A stretch of 64,000 nt of DNA from NCBI GenBank assembly GCA_018398765.1, contig JAHBMJ010004158.1:1-64000 (forward strand), written 5' to 3'. The notes beneath the pieces are model-generated. The model was not told the origin of the DNA. It did no database searches and saw only the letters and a program-made list of their open reading frames with translations. The translations under genes and the position numbers were made by a program. How positions within the stretch are numbered: position 1 is the stretch's first letter; the number at the start of each line of letters is the position of its first letter. This DNA comes from Chromera velia. Its lineage: Eukaryota > Sar > Chromeraceae. Shown here one piece after another: positions 48,155 through 58,444 of the stretch.

Positions 48155-50498
48155 GTGAGGAGGGTTCCGAGAAAGGGAATTCTTGCTACAGGCAGACAGA
48201 CATTCGACATGAACGTTAAACGTCTGTGTGAATTGAATGGATGGTCAATGATGGAGATACTGAAAGGGAAGTCGATTTCTATTCGCCTTTCGCTTGCTGA
48301 CTGTCCAAAGTTTAGGGTTTTTTACTTTCGTCAGTTCGAATTGATCAAAAAAGCAGTTGCTCTGCACAGCTCAGTTCATCTGAGACTCTTGTCGTCAAAA
48401 CTCAAGAATTTGAAACAGATGCTTTACAATATATACAAGGTTTGTTCTGATGCTCCTTCTGAATTGCATGGTAACTTGCATGATGATTGTCCTTGCATTC
48501 GAATCGCTCGACTTCTCGATCTGCCCCTTCTAGAGGGACATGCATGTGCACTTCTTTCTTCTTCTCCATCTCTCCGTTTACTTTTCTCTCTTCCTTTGAA
48601 TTTCTCGTCTTCATGTAAATTATGGCCAAACAGTGGATTGTGGGCAACAGTTGAGAAGGGGATTGACTTTTTTGTTTCTTCTCTTGTCTCCCCAAGGGGT
48701 TATGGGAGGGGACATCTCGGCTCTGCCCGGCATGGTCAGGGGAAAGGGGGTGGTGGAGGTATATCTGCGGCGGTTATGACAGACCTAAGGGAGAGGTGGG
48801 TGACTACTCTTTTATGTGCTCCATGCTCTGAGGAGGGGGCCTCCTCTTCCAAAGAAGGCTGAGATGGTGAAGAAGTTGTTGGATGCGTTGGCTGTTGTCC
48901 TAGTAGATAAGGCTCGGGGTGATCTGGCCTTTCTATATACATGGAAGTACAGCCAAGATGTAAGAGCGGCTTTCATCGATAACCGATCGTATGCCCTCTT
49001 ACAACAGGCGGACCTTGATTGCACTGTTAATGATCTGGCGAGTGGTATTGCGGATCAGTTTGCCGCCCTGAAGTCTTTTCTTTTACGTTTTGGTCCCTTG
49101 AATAGAAGGAAGCATCGTTTTGGGACTGGTTTTCTATGGGCAAAGAGGAAGTCCTGGGAGAACGATGGTCGGTTGCCCGTGGGCTGATCGTTTATCAAAT
49201 ATTGCCCGCTTATCTCATATGTTTTGCATGGATGTAAATCTCTTTTTTCCTTTGCATATAAATGTTTGAATGGCCTGCTTCATTACTTTGGTCCTCACTG
49301 TGACTTGAACTCAACTTTTTCTTTTCAGGAATGTGTGTTTGAATTCAATGCCGGGTATGGACGTTCCGCTGATCGGTCCGAACGGCTTTCGCTGAAGCTT
49401 GATTGGCCTGTTGGTCACATTAAAATGGTTGTTGATGACATCAAGGCTTTCTTCCCCTCCCTCCCACTCGATGCTTTTTTGTTGTCACTTAGAAAGTTCG
49501 TCGCGAGGGTGAAGGCAGAATCTTGACACAGATATTATATTGTTCTGCCAAAGTTCTGTCCTTTTTGTAAGAAGGAGGCTGGGGAGGCATATGGAGAGGC
49601 ATGGGTGTTACACAGACAATATGTGAAGCCTGCTGCCTTCTTGTCCTCTCACAACAGATTCTGAGATGCCATTTCATACCCTATTGATGTTCTACCGGAC
49701 ATCGTTGACCTTGATTTTCGTACTAATCTAATTTATGTTCATGGACGACTGATTCAACAGAAGGAAGGCTTCCCTCAGGGGAGTCCATGCTCTTTTGGGG
49801 AGGCAAGATTCTTTGCGGCCTGGCAAGAGTTCTCGGTTGCCGATTCTTTCTCTGTTTTATCTTAGGAAGACAAGTCATGGTTTGGTGTATGATATATGGA
49901 TGACTGCTTTCTTTTTGTTCGTTTTCCTGGCTGTGCTTTTTCTGATATAATGAGTCTTCGGGATAGGAGCCCTCCTGCTTTACTTTTATAGGAAGATTTT
50001 TACAGTCCTGAATGTATCTTAGAAAGGCAGGGAAGCTCCACGGTGCTGGGGCTTCGGATTTTCTTTCTCCAACAGGCACCCTCTGTTTTGTTTTTTGCAG
50101 CTGTAAACCCTAATCGGGATGCTCTCATCGAATGGTATCATGACCTTTGTGCTTTTTCCTTTTCTTGCCTCCATGATTTTGATAATGCTCTTCCATTCCC
50201 TCCCTTCCCTACCCTGAAGAGAGTTAGATTTATCCATAGTTTTTCTTGTATTCCTTGGTTGCAGGGAATGATCGGACAGATGAGTTTGAATGTATTGCCT
50301 TCTTTACTTTCCTGTAATGCCCCTACTTGTGTTCTTATTGATGAACTGACTTTTCTTTTTCTTGAATGCTTTTTTCTTTATTGGCCTTTTCGTTTTCTTG
50401 TGAAGGTTTTTTCTGATGTCGTTGCTCGTTCGAGGAGTCCTTCGTTGATCGCATTATGGAATGAAAGAACTTTCTTTCTTTTTACTGTTCTTGGTTAA
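48155..50498 (+). pseudogene. Reverse transcriptase, Penelope-like, broken by stop codons
   Basis: The part from 48816 to the TAA at 50496-50498 stays in one frame. It reads VVLVDKARGDLAFLYTW, FLWAKRKS, PLISYVLHGC, VVDDIKAFFPSLPLDAF (catalytic Asp region), EGFPQGSPCS and YMDDCFLF (49893-49904, catalytic box). The order of a DK-containing N-motif, a (P)LIS motif and YMDD resembles Penelope-like reverse transcriptases; no GIY-YIG domain was found, so the class is tentative. In-frame stops are TGA at 49185, 49524, 49662 and 49890 and TAG at 49863 and 49989. An upstream frame (48155-48862) carries an N-terminal region with CPCIRIARLLDLPLLEG and is joined to the RT frame only by a shift in a G-rich stretch near 48830. 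Confidence 0.72.
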
Positions 50499-51386
50499 TT
50501 TTGTTACATTCCCTCCTTTGATGATTGATCTTCTTATGTTCTTTCCTGCTTATACCATTGAGTGTACTATTCACCTGCTGGAGGCGATAGACAAAAGACA
50601 GCAGTAAAAGGGAAAGGGGGGGTCGCGCACGTCGGTTCTCATGCCTTGTCCTATGCTTCTCGATTGATCAGATGTTGCATTCTTGGAGTCAGTTCGTCTG
50701 ATATTGCATGCACGGTTCCAGTGTGTCAGCACCATTGTATATGCGATCAGATCCGTGACTTCTTACAAATGATGCATGTGTAGAAGGTGTATACATCAAT
50801 TATTCACTTTTTTTTTCGGCGTCCCCACCCGGATCGCACAAAAGTAGAATTTTTTGCATGCATTCTTTTCGCTCGATTACTTCACTTATCCAGAAGTGAG
50901 AGCATGCCGTCACATTGATCAATCTTGGAGTTGGTGATTTCGGTAGAGTCCACTGTCGGTCCCTTAGCGAACAGTACGTGCATAGCAGGACTGTCTCGGC
51001 TGTTGGAAGAGGACTAATCACACTAGAACATTTTTATTGTGTATACAAGTTATTCTTCTGATAATACATCTTTTAAACAGTTTTTTTTTTCTTTTTTTGT
51101 TTTCAGAAGTAGAGTTGTTTTACATAAAACTTCACTTACTTTGAAATCTTAGTCTAGATCTTACTTTGTTAGTTCTTTATGAAACATACTTCAACAAGTT
51201 TGAAGAGGCCGTACTAGCTTAGTAGCTAAGTGAATAACAAGAAAACCGCCTAATTTAGTTTTCTAGAAAATTTTCTCATTAGTTTTTCTGGCAGTCTCCT
51301 TAACACTCATTTCCAGCATCCAACGATCAAATTAAATTTCTTTCTTCATTTGGATGAAAAAAAACACCGGCAAAACAGTTTTGGCT
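50499..51386. other. No gene seen
   Basis: AT-rich with T-runs at 51075-51100. It precedes the last exon of the minus-strand RCC1/CCP gene. Confidence 0.5.
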
Positions 51387-51951
51387 TCATTGACTGCGCC
51401 AAGTTCTTATCCTTAACGCGATATCCCTAGCTGCGATATTCACTGGCCTCTCCACTCGCATGTCTTCAACGTTTGCCCCTTCCGGAGGCTTGTGCAAGAG
51501 TCCGACTTCCAACCGCCGGGCAATCTTCCGTCTCTTTCTCTCTTTTTGGGTCGCATACACAAAGTAAACGACTGCTCCGAGTGCAAAAACCAGTACGAGG
51601 AGAAGCCAGGGGAGAAAGTGTATCAAACGCTCAAATCTCGTAGGCACTGCACACAGTTCAACATGCAAGGATCATGCAAGGTGCACACACACACAAGCAG
51701 AGGAGGTGAAGATCGTAAGAGAACCGCCACTTCAGAGACCACCACACCGCAGAGTCCATTTAATTACAGATGTGATGAAGGGCTGGCAATTGGATCAGGC
51801 AAGAAAAAAAAAAGAAGTTCTCTTCTTCTTCTTAGAGTCTATTGAATTCCAGATAAGACGTCATGAAGGGCTATTGAAGCGTATTGAAGCAGAAAGAGTT
51901 AAAAAAGTTAGGGAAGCGGAGTGAAACAATCAGGACCAGCCTCCCGCTCTC

Positions 51952-51988
<37 letters not shown>

Positions 51989-53011
51989 CCATACAGACAT
52001 GCAGAGAAACGCAAACACGCAGACGCGCATGCAAACACATGATCGACGGGTCGACGAGAGACGATGAAAGAGGGAGTCTGACACAGATAGGTAGGGACAC
52101 AGACAGAAGCTTTGACTCCAGGGGAGGTTAGGGAAGGCACCAACGAGGACACGGCGATTCTCAAGAAATAAACCTGCCGCGACGTGCTTGCGTCCACACC
52201 GCACTGCCACAATCTATCTATATATCTCAGGTCTCTTTCTCGCTGGACAGAATCATATGTAAAATTAATCATATCAAGAATATATAGTAAATCGCTTTTA
52301 AATGCTGAATTGTGTCTCTATCTATTCGCTGCACATTTATTGACTTTGGGTCTCTGTCTAGATAGACAAGATCACTCACCACATTTGACTTCGTTGACGT
52401 CCACGTCAAACTGTAATCCTCCCTCTTCCCCCTCCACGCACGTCGTCCTTTTCCGTGTAATCACCCCACCCCCTGGACACGTCAGCACAAGCGTGTCGTT
52501 GATGCCCACCCCTTTGGACTTCTCAAAGACCGTCTTCTCCCCCCCGCCCGACCGAATGACCTCCCGAATTTCAACGAAAAAACGAGACCCCTCGCTGTGA
52601 GTGACCCACTCATTCGGCACTGTGCACCCAACTGCAGGAAAGCAGGGTCTCCATATACGTACATGTGCCCGTATATGTGTCTTGTGTGTATGTATGTATC
52701 GATGTTTCACGAATTTTGCACCCCACTGCAGGGCGTTCTTGCATCCGTGCATGAGTGTATGTATGTACATATGTTTTGTATGCACGTACATTGGGCATTT
52801 GGAAACCGACTGCGTGGCTTCCTTGCATGCTTGTGTGCACCTGTGTATTCATGTCTGTGTTAGCAGTCATCTAAGTAGAGCTATCTGTGTGCATCCATCA
52901 TACTGTGCAATCTGTCTGTGAGTTTACTCTCCACAGTCAAACACACGCTGAAAGAAGAGTGACGCAAGAGGGAAAGGATGGAGAGGTCAGAGACCGGTAC
53001 ACACATAGACG

Positions 53012-53053
<42 letters not shown>

Positions 53054-55470
53054 TGTATACAGAAAGTGTGTACGGGATAATTGAAGCACTCACCACAGGA
53101 GAACCCTCTCTCATCCTCGACACCGAAGCTCAAAAACGTTTGTACATTGCCAAGTCGGCGTCTCGACACCCTCTTTTGGCACTGCATCCCCTCTTGAGCC
53201 CGTTGCAGATCCTCTTCGCTCGACGCCCAGATCCTCCCTCTGGGACAGCTTAGCCTCATCATATCCCCCACTCCCACCACTTGTGTGTCCTTGTCGTACT
53301 TCGTGAAGTTGCTGTCTGTCGGGTCAAAGCGTTTGAGTTCGACCGAGAAGGGAAGGGAGGGGGCTTCAGGTTCTGGATTCGTCCACGTGGAGTTGACGTG
53401 ACACCCGGCTGCAAGCGTAGCATGCAACACATTGATGATTATTGAATGTGTATGTTTGCTGCATATACATACAAGATGCAGATATGAAAGCCTTCTGTTG
53501 TGCGTCGTTCTATGATGACCAGACTGCGGCCAGACCACTTTGAGCCATGAAGACCGTCAACCGCCTCGCCATTCCTGGCAGATAAAAGCAGCAAAACAAA
53601 AAGCGATCAGAAACCTCCTCACAAAAGTTTTTGTTTTCTTTCGCTTTTTCCCCACGATCGTATGCAGGCATTCACTTCTCTTCCTTTCCTTCCTTCCTTC
53701 CTTCCTTCCTTCGTTTTTGCATGATTTCATAAAAATCAATCGATTATTTCCGACAATGAAGTAAGTCTATTCCACTCAACTCACTGCAAGTAATTGCCGA
53801 TAGATCCGTCTCAAACTGCGCCGCCCAGCCCTCTGCCGTCTCCCTGAGACCGCATCTCACTTCCGGGAGGTCTTCCTCTAGTGAAAGCAACCCCCTACAC
53901 CCGAGCGAGATGGCCCAGTTGACAGGCACAGCAGCGCCGCCTTCAGGCCAGTCCTTCCAAGTCTCATCGAAGCCTGTGGATGTTGTGGGGTTGATGGCCT
54001 TTCCGTACTTCAGAATCCGCAGCGGCAACGACGAAATGGATTCATTCGTTGCATGGCTCTTTTGCCAAGAAGGAGGAACCTCACACCCTCCTGCAGGCAG
54101 GGAAAGGAAAGAGAAGGAAGCAAATCTACTGCATGAGTTCATGACAGCGCTCATATGATGATCGAGTGGAGAGGGGCTACACCAAAGTGAGATGGCGTCA
54201 GGCTTCTTGAACTCCCACGAGGTCGCCTCAAACTCCCACGAGGTCGCCTCAAACTCCGATCAGCACACTCACTCACTCAGTCTCTAACTGACGACTTTCG
54301 ACTGACTCAGTCAGGCAGTCAAGTCAGTCAGCCAGTCAGTCAGTCAGTCAGTCAGTCAGTCAGTCAAGTCACTCAGCCAGTCAGTCAGTCGTGCAGTCAG
54401 TCAGTGCACCTCAAACATGCAAACCGCGGCCCTTTGAGTTGAGTAGTCGTGAGAAGAGAAGATGCGAAGAAATCGAGTCCAGCTGCTGGACCCAGAAAAC
54501 AACCATGCAGCATGCAACTTGTGCAGTACGCCAAAAGCATGCGTCATGCCTGTCTGTCTGTCTGTCTGTCTGTCAGAGCGGACGGTCGTGCTGCTGGGAG
54601 AATAAGTGTTTGTCCTCAACTTTCGGCCAAGGAGGGAGGGGGGGCTCAGAGAGGAGAGGGAGGGGAGGTGTTTCGCTGCGCTTCTTATGAAAGCATGATA
54701 TGCTTTTTCTGCCTGCATGCGTTCGCTCTCTTTGTCTTGATCCATTCCCCTTACAGACTGACTGACTGACTGACTGACTGACTGACTGACTGCATTCAAT
54801 GCTCTCAAGAGGAGGAACGAAAACGGCCTCTAGAGGACTGTCCATGTCATCGCTGTCCTCCGTCTCTCTGTCCTCTGTCGTTCCCTTCTTCTTTCTCCCC
54901 CTCTGCGTGCACACAGAACCGTAGTCCTTCTCCTTCTGAGGGGGATACAAAACCCCCTCATCATTTACGTTGGCCGTGCAGGAAAATCGAACTCTGTCCC
55001 CCGCCTCCATCACTGTCAGCCCGTCCAGTCCGTAGCTGTAGGGAGGGCGCAAAGCGGAACCTGGAACGCCCACCGCCGCCCGAAAGGGAAAGCCGAAAGC
55101 AACTTTGGGCTCGCGTATCAAAGAAATGTTGTGGGGCACGTCACACCATCGTCCTGCAAAGTGTGCGTGCATGGGGGACATTCAAATGAACTCGCGAGTG
55201 CGAATACAAACTCGTGTGCGTACATGTTGCAGACACGGTCACTCGAACACAGCAGACAGAAGTGTGCACACATATGTATATACACATACACATAAACATA
55301 CAAATACATGCACCATCGCACCGCAGAGCCCCTCTGTCTGCCCATCTCTCTCTTTCTCTCTTGTCCCTCCCCGCCCCACCTCTTCCTTCCTTTCCCCTGC
55401 GTGCAGGCGTATGCATGTAGGCATGCATGTGTGTGTGTGTGCGTGTGTGTGTCTGTGTGCATGTGTCTCT

Positions 55471-55507
<37 letters not shown>

Positions 55508-56562
55508 GGCTGGCCTTTCTGCGGGGTCCCCTCGGTTGCTGACCTGGTGCAAGGAGTGGGGGCTTCAGCGGCCCGAACACGCCGACATTCGACTGCTTGG
55601 CGTCGTCTGTCCATGCTGACTCAGGGGCCCGCATCGGACCGTCGACAGTCAGCACAACAGCTCCCATCCGAGACACATGGAAACTCCGTGAAAGCTGCAG
55701 AACCTTCCCCCGCAACTCGGGCTGCATCTCCACTCGGAAGGGAGACCTCGAAGAGTTTTCCTCCTCTGCCCCTTCTGGTTCAACACGGAACAAGTCCCCG
55801 TTCTGGAGACGGACGAGGCCGAAGGCCTCCCCCCCGCTGACCTCCTCCACATTTGTCTTCCCGTCTCCAACGCTCAGGGCGCGGAGAGAGAGCTGGGAAG
55901 ACACCCGGTCGGAAGGGACAGGGTGTGGGAGACTGCCAACAAAAGCGTGTCTGAGGCTCTGGGCGTCTTCTGACGTGTCTTGGAGAATAATCAGAAAGTA
56001 AATGGGCCACCTCCGATCTAGAGGCTTCCCGATAAAAGCAACAGAGGGTCTTTCAGAAGGGATTTGGAAGCTTGGGGGAACGGCAAAAACCCGAGGGGAG
56101 TTCGTCCCGTCTCTACAGAGTCGAACGTGATCTCGGTCCTCCGTGAAAACCAACAGCTGACTATTTTTACCAAACGCTGCGTGGAGGACTTTCTGCTCAT
56201 TGAACACGTGGGCGGGAATTTTCCGTGAAGCGATCGACTTCCCGTCTGGTGGGCGGAGGGACGCGCTGTTGACGCACGGCAGGGGGATGTCTAGAGGGCG
56301 GAGAAGGTCTGCGTGCCACACGTACAGACTTCCGGTGTCGGTCCAGGCGGCGCTGCAGGTGTACAGAATTAAGAGAAAAGGAAATCTTGAAGAAAATGTG
56401 TGTGGCGTGCGATTCCAATAACACCAAAGCAGATGCACTCAATCACAACCAGAGGGAAGGACATAGAGAGACCGACCAAGACAAATTAAATGATACGAAG
56501 TCGTGCGGTGCCCATTCATGTGATTTCATGCGACGCAGGCCGAACACTGAGAGAGAGAGAGA

Positions 56563-56608
<46 letters not shown>

Positions 56609-57731
56609 AAGATGTGCACAAAGAAACAAAAATCCCACCCACACAAAGAGTGCCTGGAACAAAAATACTGGATCCACCCCACACAAAAATACTCAGGGAC
56701 ACTGACAGTGAAAGAAAGAGGGCAAGCGAGTGGGTGGAGTCAGGTGAGATGAGACGAGACGAGTTTCAATTGAGACGGAGAGAAGAAAGGAGTCTCGAGA
56801 GGATCGACAGAGAGAACTCTGTCAATCTGACAGTACAGACTGTCTGACCCGAAATGCAGAGTGTGTCTGACCTGAAAGACTGCCCGCAACTGACTCCAAC
56901 AACCTTCCCCTCCCAGCCTGCGCCGTTCTCTGGCAGAATCTCAACCGGCGTCCTGAAAGCAACATAGCTAAGCCCACTCCACCCGAGCATCCGGCCGTTT
57001 TCCATCACAAGCACAGACTGCCGCAGGCCCGCACAGGCGTCCTTCACCCCCGACAGGTTCGGAATTTCCGTCGGCACCTCCCTGCCCTTGCCGTCCTCGA
57101 AACCCAAAAACCCGGCGTCCCCGAACGCCATCACGCGCCCCCCCGAGACAATGAGCGCGTGGTGGGCGCCCACGACGATTCTCGAGATGGACTGGGGCCA
57201 TGCAGAGCCTGCATGCATTCATTTCTCACACTCATGCCAGCTGAGGTCCTCCACGCTGGTTGCTGGACACAAACATGCACACAGACAGAGGGAGAAGGAA
57301 GTGAGGGTATGAAGAAGGGGACGGGCAGGGAAACGTGCGTGAAGGGGCAGGCGCTGGTTAGTACAAGCGCAAAGTATGAGACAAGAGTTATCTGAAGAAG
57401 CACGAGATGTTGGCGGAAGAAAGCAAGCCGGTCAGGAAATGCGAAACTCTGATTTCAGCCATGTATGCATTCATGTTCGTGTGGTAAATCGCTCTGCTTG
57501 AGATAGCCTCTGCAAGCTTCCTTTTTGATTGGATGGCAGCTGTTTGGGAAAAGGAAATCAAATGCCTGACAGGAGGTGATCCAGGAAGGCGGGGTCAGGA
57601 AATCCGTTTGTGCATGCAAGTAGACGGCCGCATGCACTCATGCATGTACCTTCTGAGTTGCCATCCGTCTCTGTCATTCGGGCCCCCAGAAGAGAGATAG
57701 AGCTCTCAGTCTCCGCTCTGCTTTCTTTCAT
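51387..57731 (-). CDS. RCC1-repeat / CCP-like module / transmembrane protein
   Basis: Proposed exons: 57731-57650, 57208-56872, 56352-55544, 55153-54791, 54090-53785, 53408-53094, 52631-52380, 51646-51387; junction phases 1,2,1,1,1,1,1 agree throughout; about 907 residues. Exons 2-3 encode RCC1-type propeller repeats (VVGAHHALIVSGGRVMAFGD, SVLVMENGRMLGW, FSAAWTDTGSLYVW). Exons 4-7 each encode one module of about 83-120 residues with four Cys: CDVP, CEVP, CHVN or CTVP near the start, then LxC, a third Cys and a final Cys at the exon end. This is the CCP/sushi pattern. The last exon encodes a membrane segment (FLPWLLLVLVFALGAVVYF), a basic stop-transfer run (QKERKRRK) and a ~40-residue tail ending RIRTWRSQ. 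This predicts a type I surface protein. No signal peptide is seen in the first exon given here, so the true 5' end is probably further upstream (57.7-58.1 kb). Confidence 0.8.
54290..54412. repeat. (CAGT)n tetranucleotide repeat in an RCC1/CCP intron
   Basis: About 20 copies of CAGT with variants, in intron 54091-54790. A second tract (CTGA)n at 54758-54791 directly abuts the 5' splice site of exon 55153-54791 and reads as repeated GTCA on the sense strand. Confidence 0.9.
55421..55507. repeat. (GT)n microsatellite
   Basis: Dinucleotide run on the plus strand, within intron 55154-55543 of the minus-strand gene. Similar tracts are (CA)n at 51953-51988 and 53011-53048 and (GA)n at 56549-56596, each in a different intron of this gene. 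Confidence 0.9.
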
Positions 57732-58444
57732 GGCCTCCCTCCGCTACGTAGAAGAGGCATCACAAGCCGTCACTGCCACTGATCAGTGCACTGCATACCG
57801 GAATTTGCATGATTACTCTACACCCAGCCTCCGTTCCCTCCGGCTTTCCGCCTCAGGGTCTCTGCTCACTCACGTCTGTGACCTAGGTCTGGTTTGTAGG
57901 CCAGCCTACTAGGCACGGTATTGCTTGATGCTTTGAGTTCGCTGAGTCGACGATGACTTTTTTCGGAGGTGCAATGTGACGTGAAATGATGCATGTGATG
58001 AATTGTGATACCCATGCAAGTGTTGTACGTTTTGTCATGCACTGCGCCAAAACTGCATGTTTTTGTGTCAGACAACTCTTTCAGCGCGCCATTTTTTACG
58101 CGCGAAATTACAAAATGCGTATTAATTACGCGCATTTACGCGCATTAATTGTCTTCGATCGTTGAATCGATGATTGTCGATCGATCGACTCTATATATAT
58201 ATATATATATACATATATATAGCTGACAGCTAATATATATTAAATGTAGTCGGTCGATCGAAGAAAGATCGAATCGGCCACCAAACACACCTTACTGTAC
58301 ATAGAGAAGATCGACTCTTCTGCTTGAGAGAGCCATCCCGCAGTCCTTTTAAGGTTTCGCTCGTTTGAGCACCTCCTGTGATGTTCCAAAGCTCGTGAGT
58401 CTTGTAGAGTTGTTTCAAAGCGACTTGTCTCGAAGAAAAACACG
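57732..58444. promoter_or_regulatory. Region between divergent genes
   Basis: About 700 bp between the tentative start of the RCC1/CCP gene (minus) and the ATG of the ankyrin gene (plus). It includes a strong minus-strand donor-like GTGAGT near 57873 that may belong to a missing 5' exon of the minus gene, a run of ATATAT at 58190-58215 and TCGATCGA motifs at 58155-58260. Promoter roles are inferred from position only. Confidence 0.4.

Noticed and set aside
51387-51668. A third, fragmentary copy of the 35-40 kb paralog family
   Set aside because: The membrane segment and LLHKP motif first suggested this, but the acceptor at 51647 and phase 1 fit the last exon of the RCC1/CCP gene exactly. The residual similarity is kept as a low-interest finding.
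54300-54412. (CAGT)n as a CRISPR-like or telomeric repeat
   Set aside because: Plain tetranucleotide microsatellite inside an intron, with no spacers and no telomere-type unit.
57131-57403. Signal-peptide-like start (LLQITLVSYFALVL) for the RCC1/CCP gene
   Set aside because: It opens with GTG rather than ATG and lies in a different frame from the RCC1 exon (57208-56872). An ATG exon ending at 57650 in the right phase fits better.
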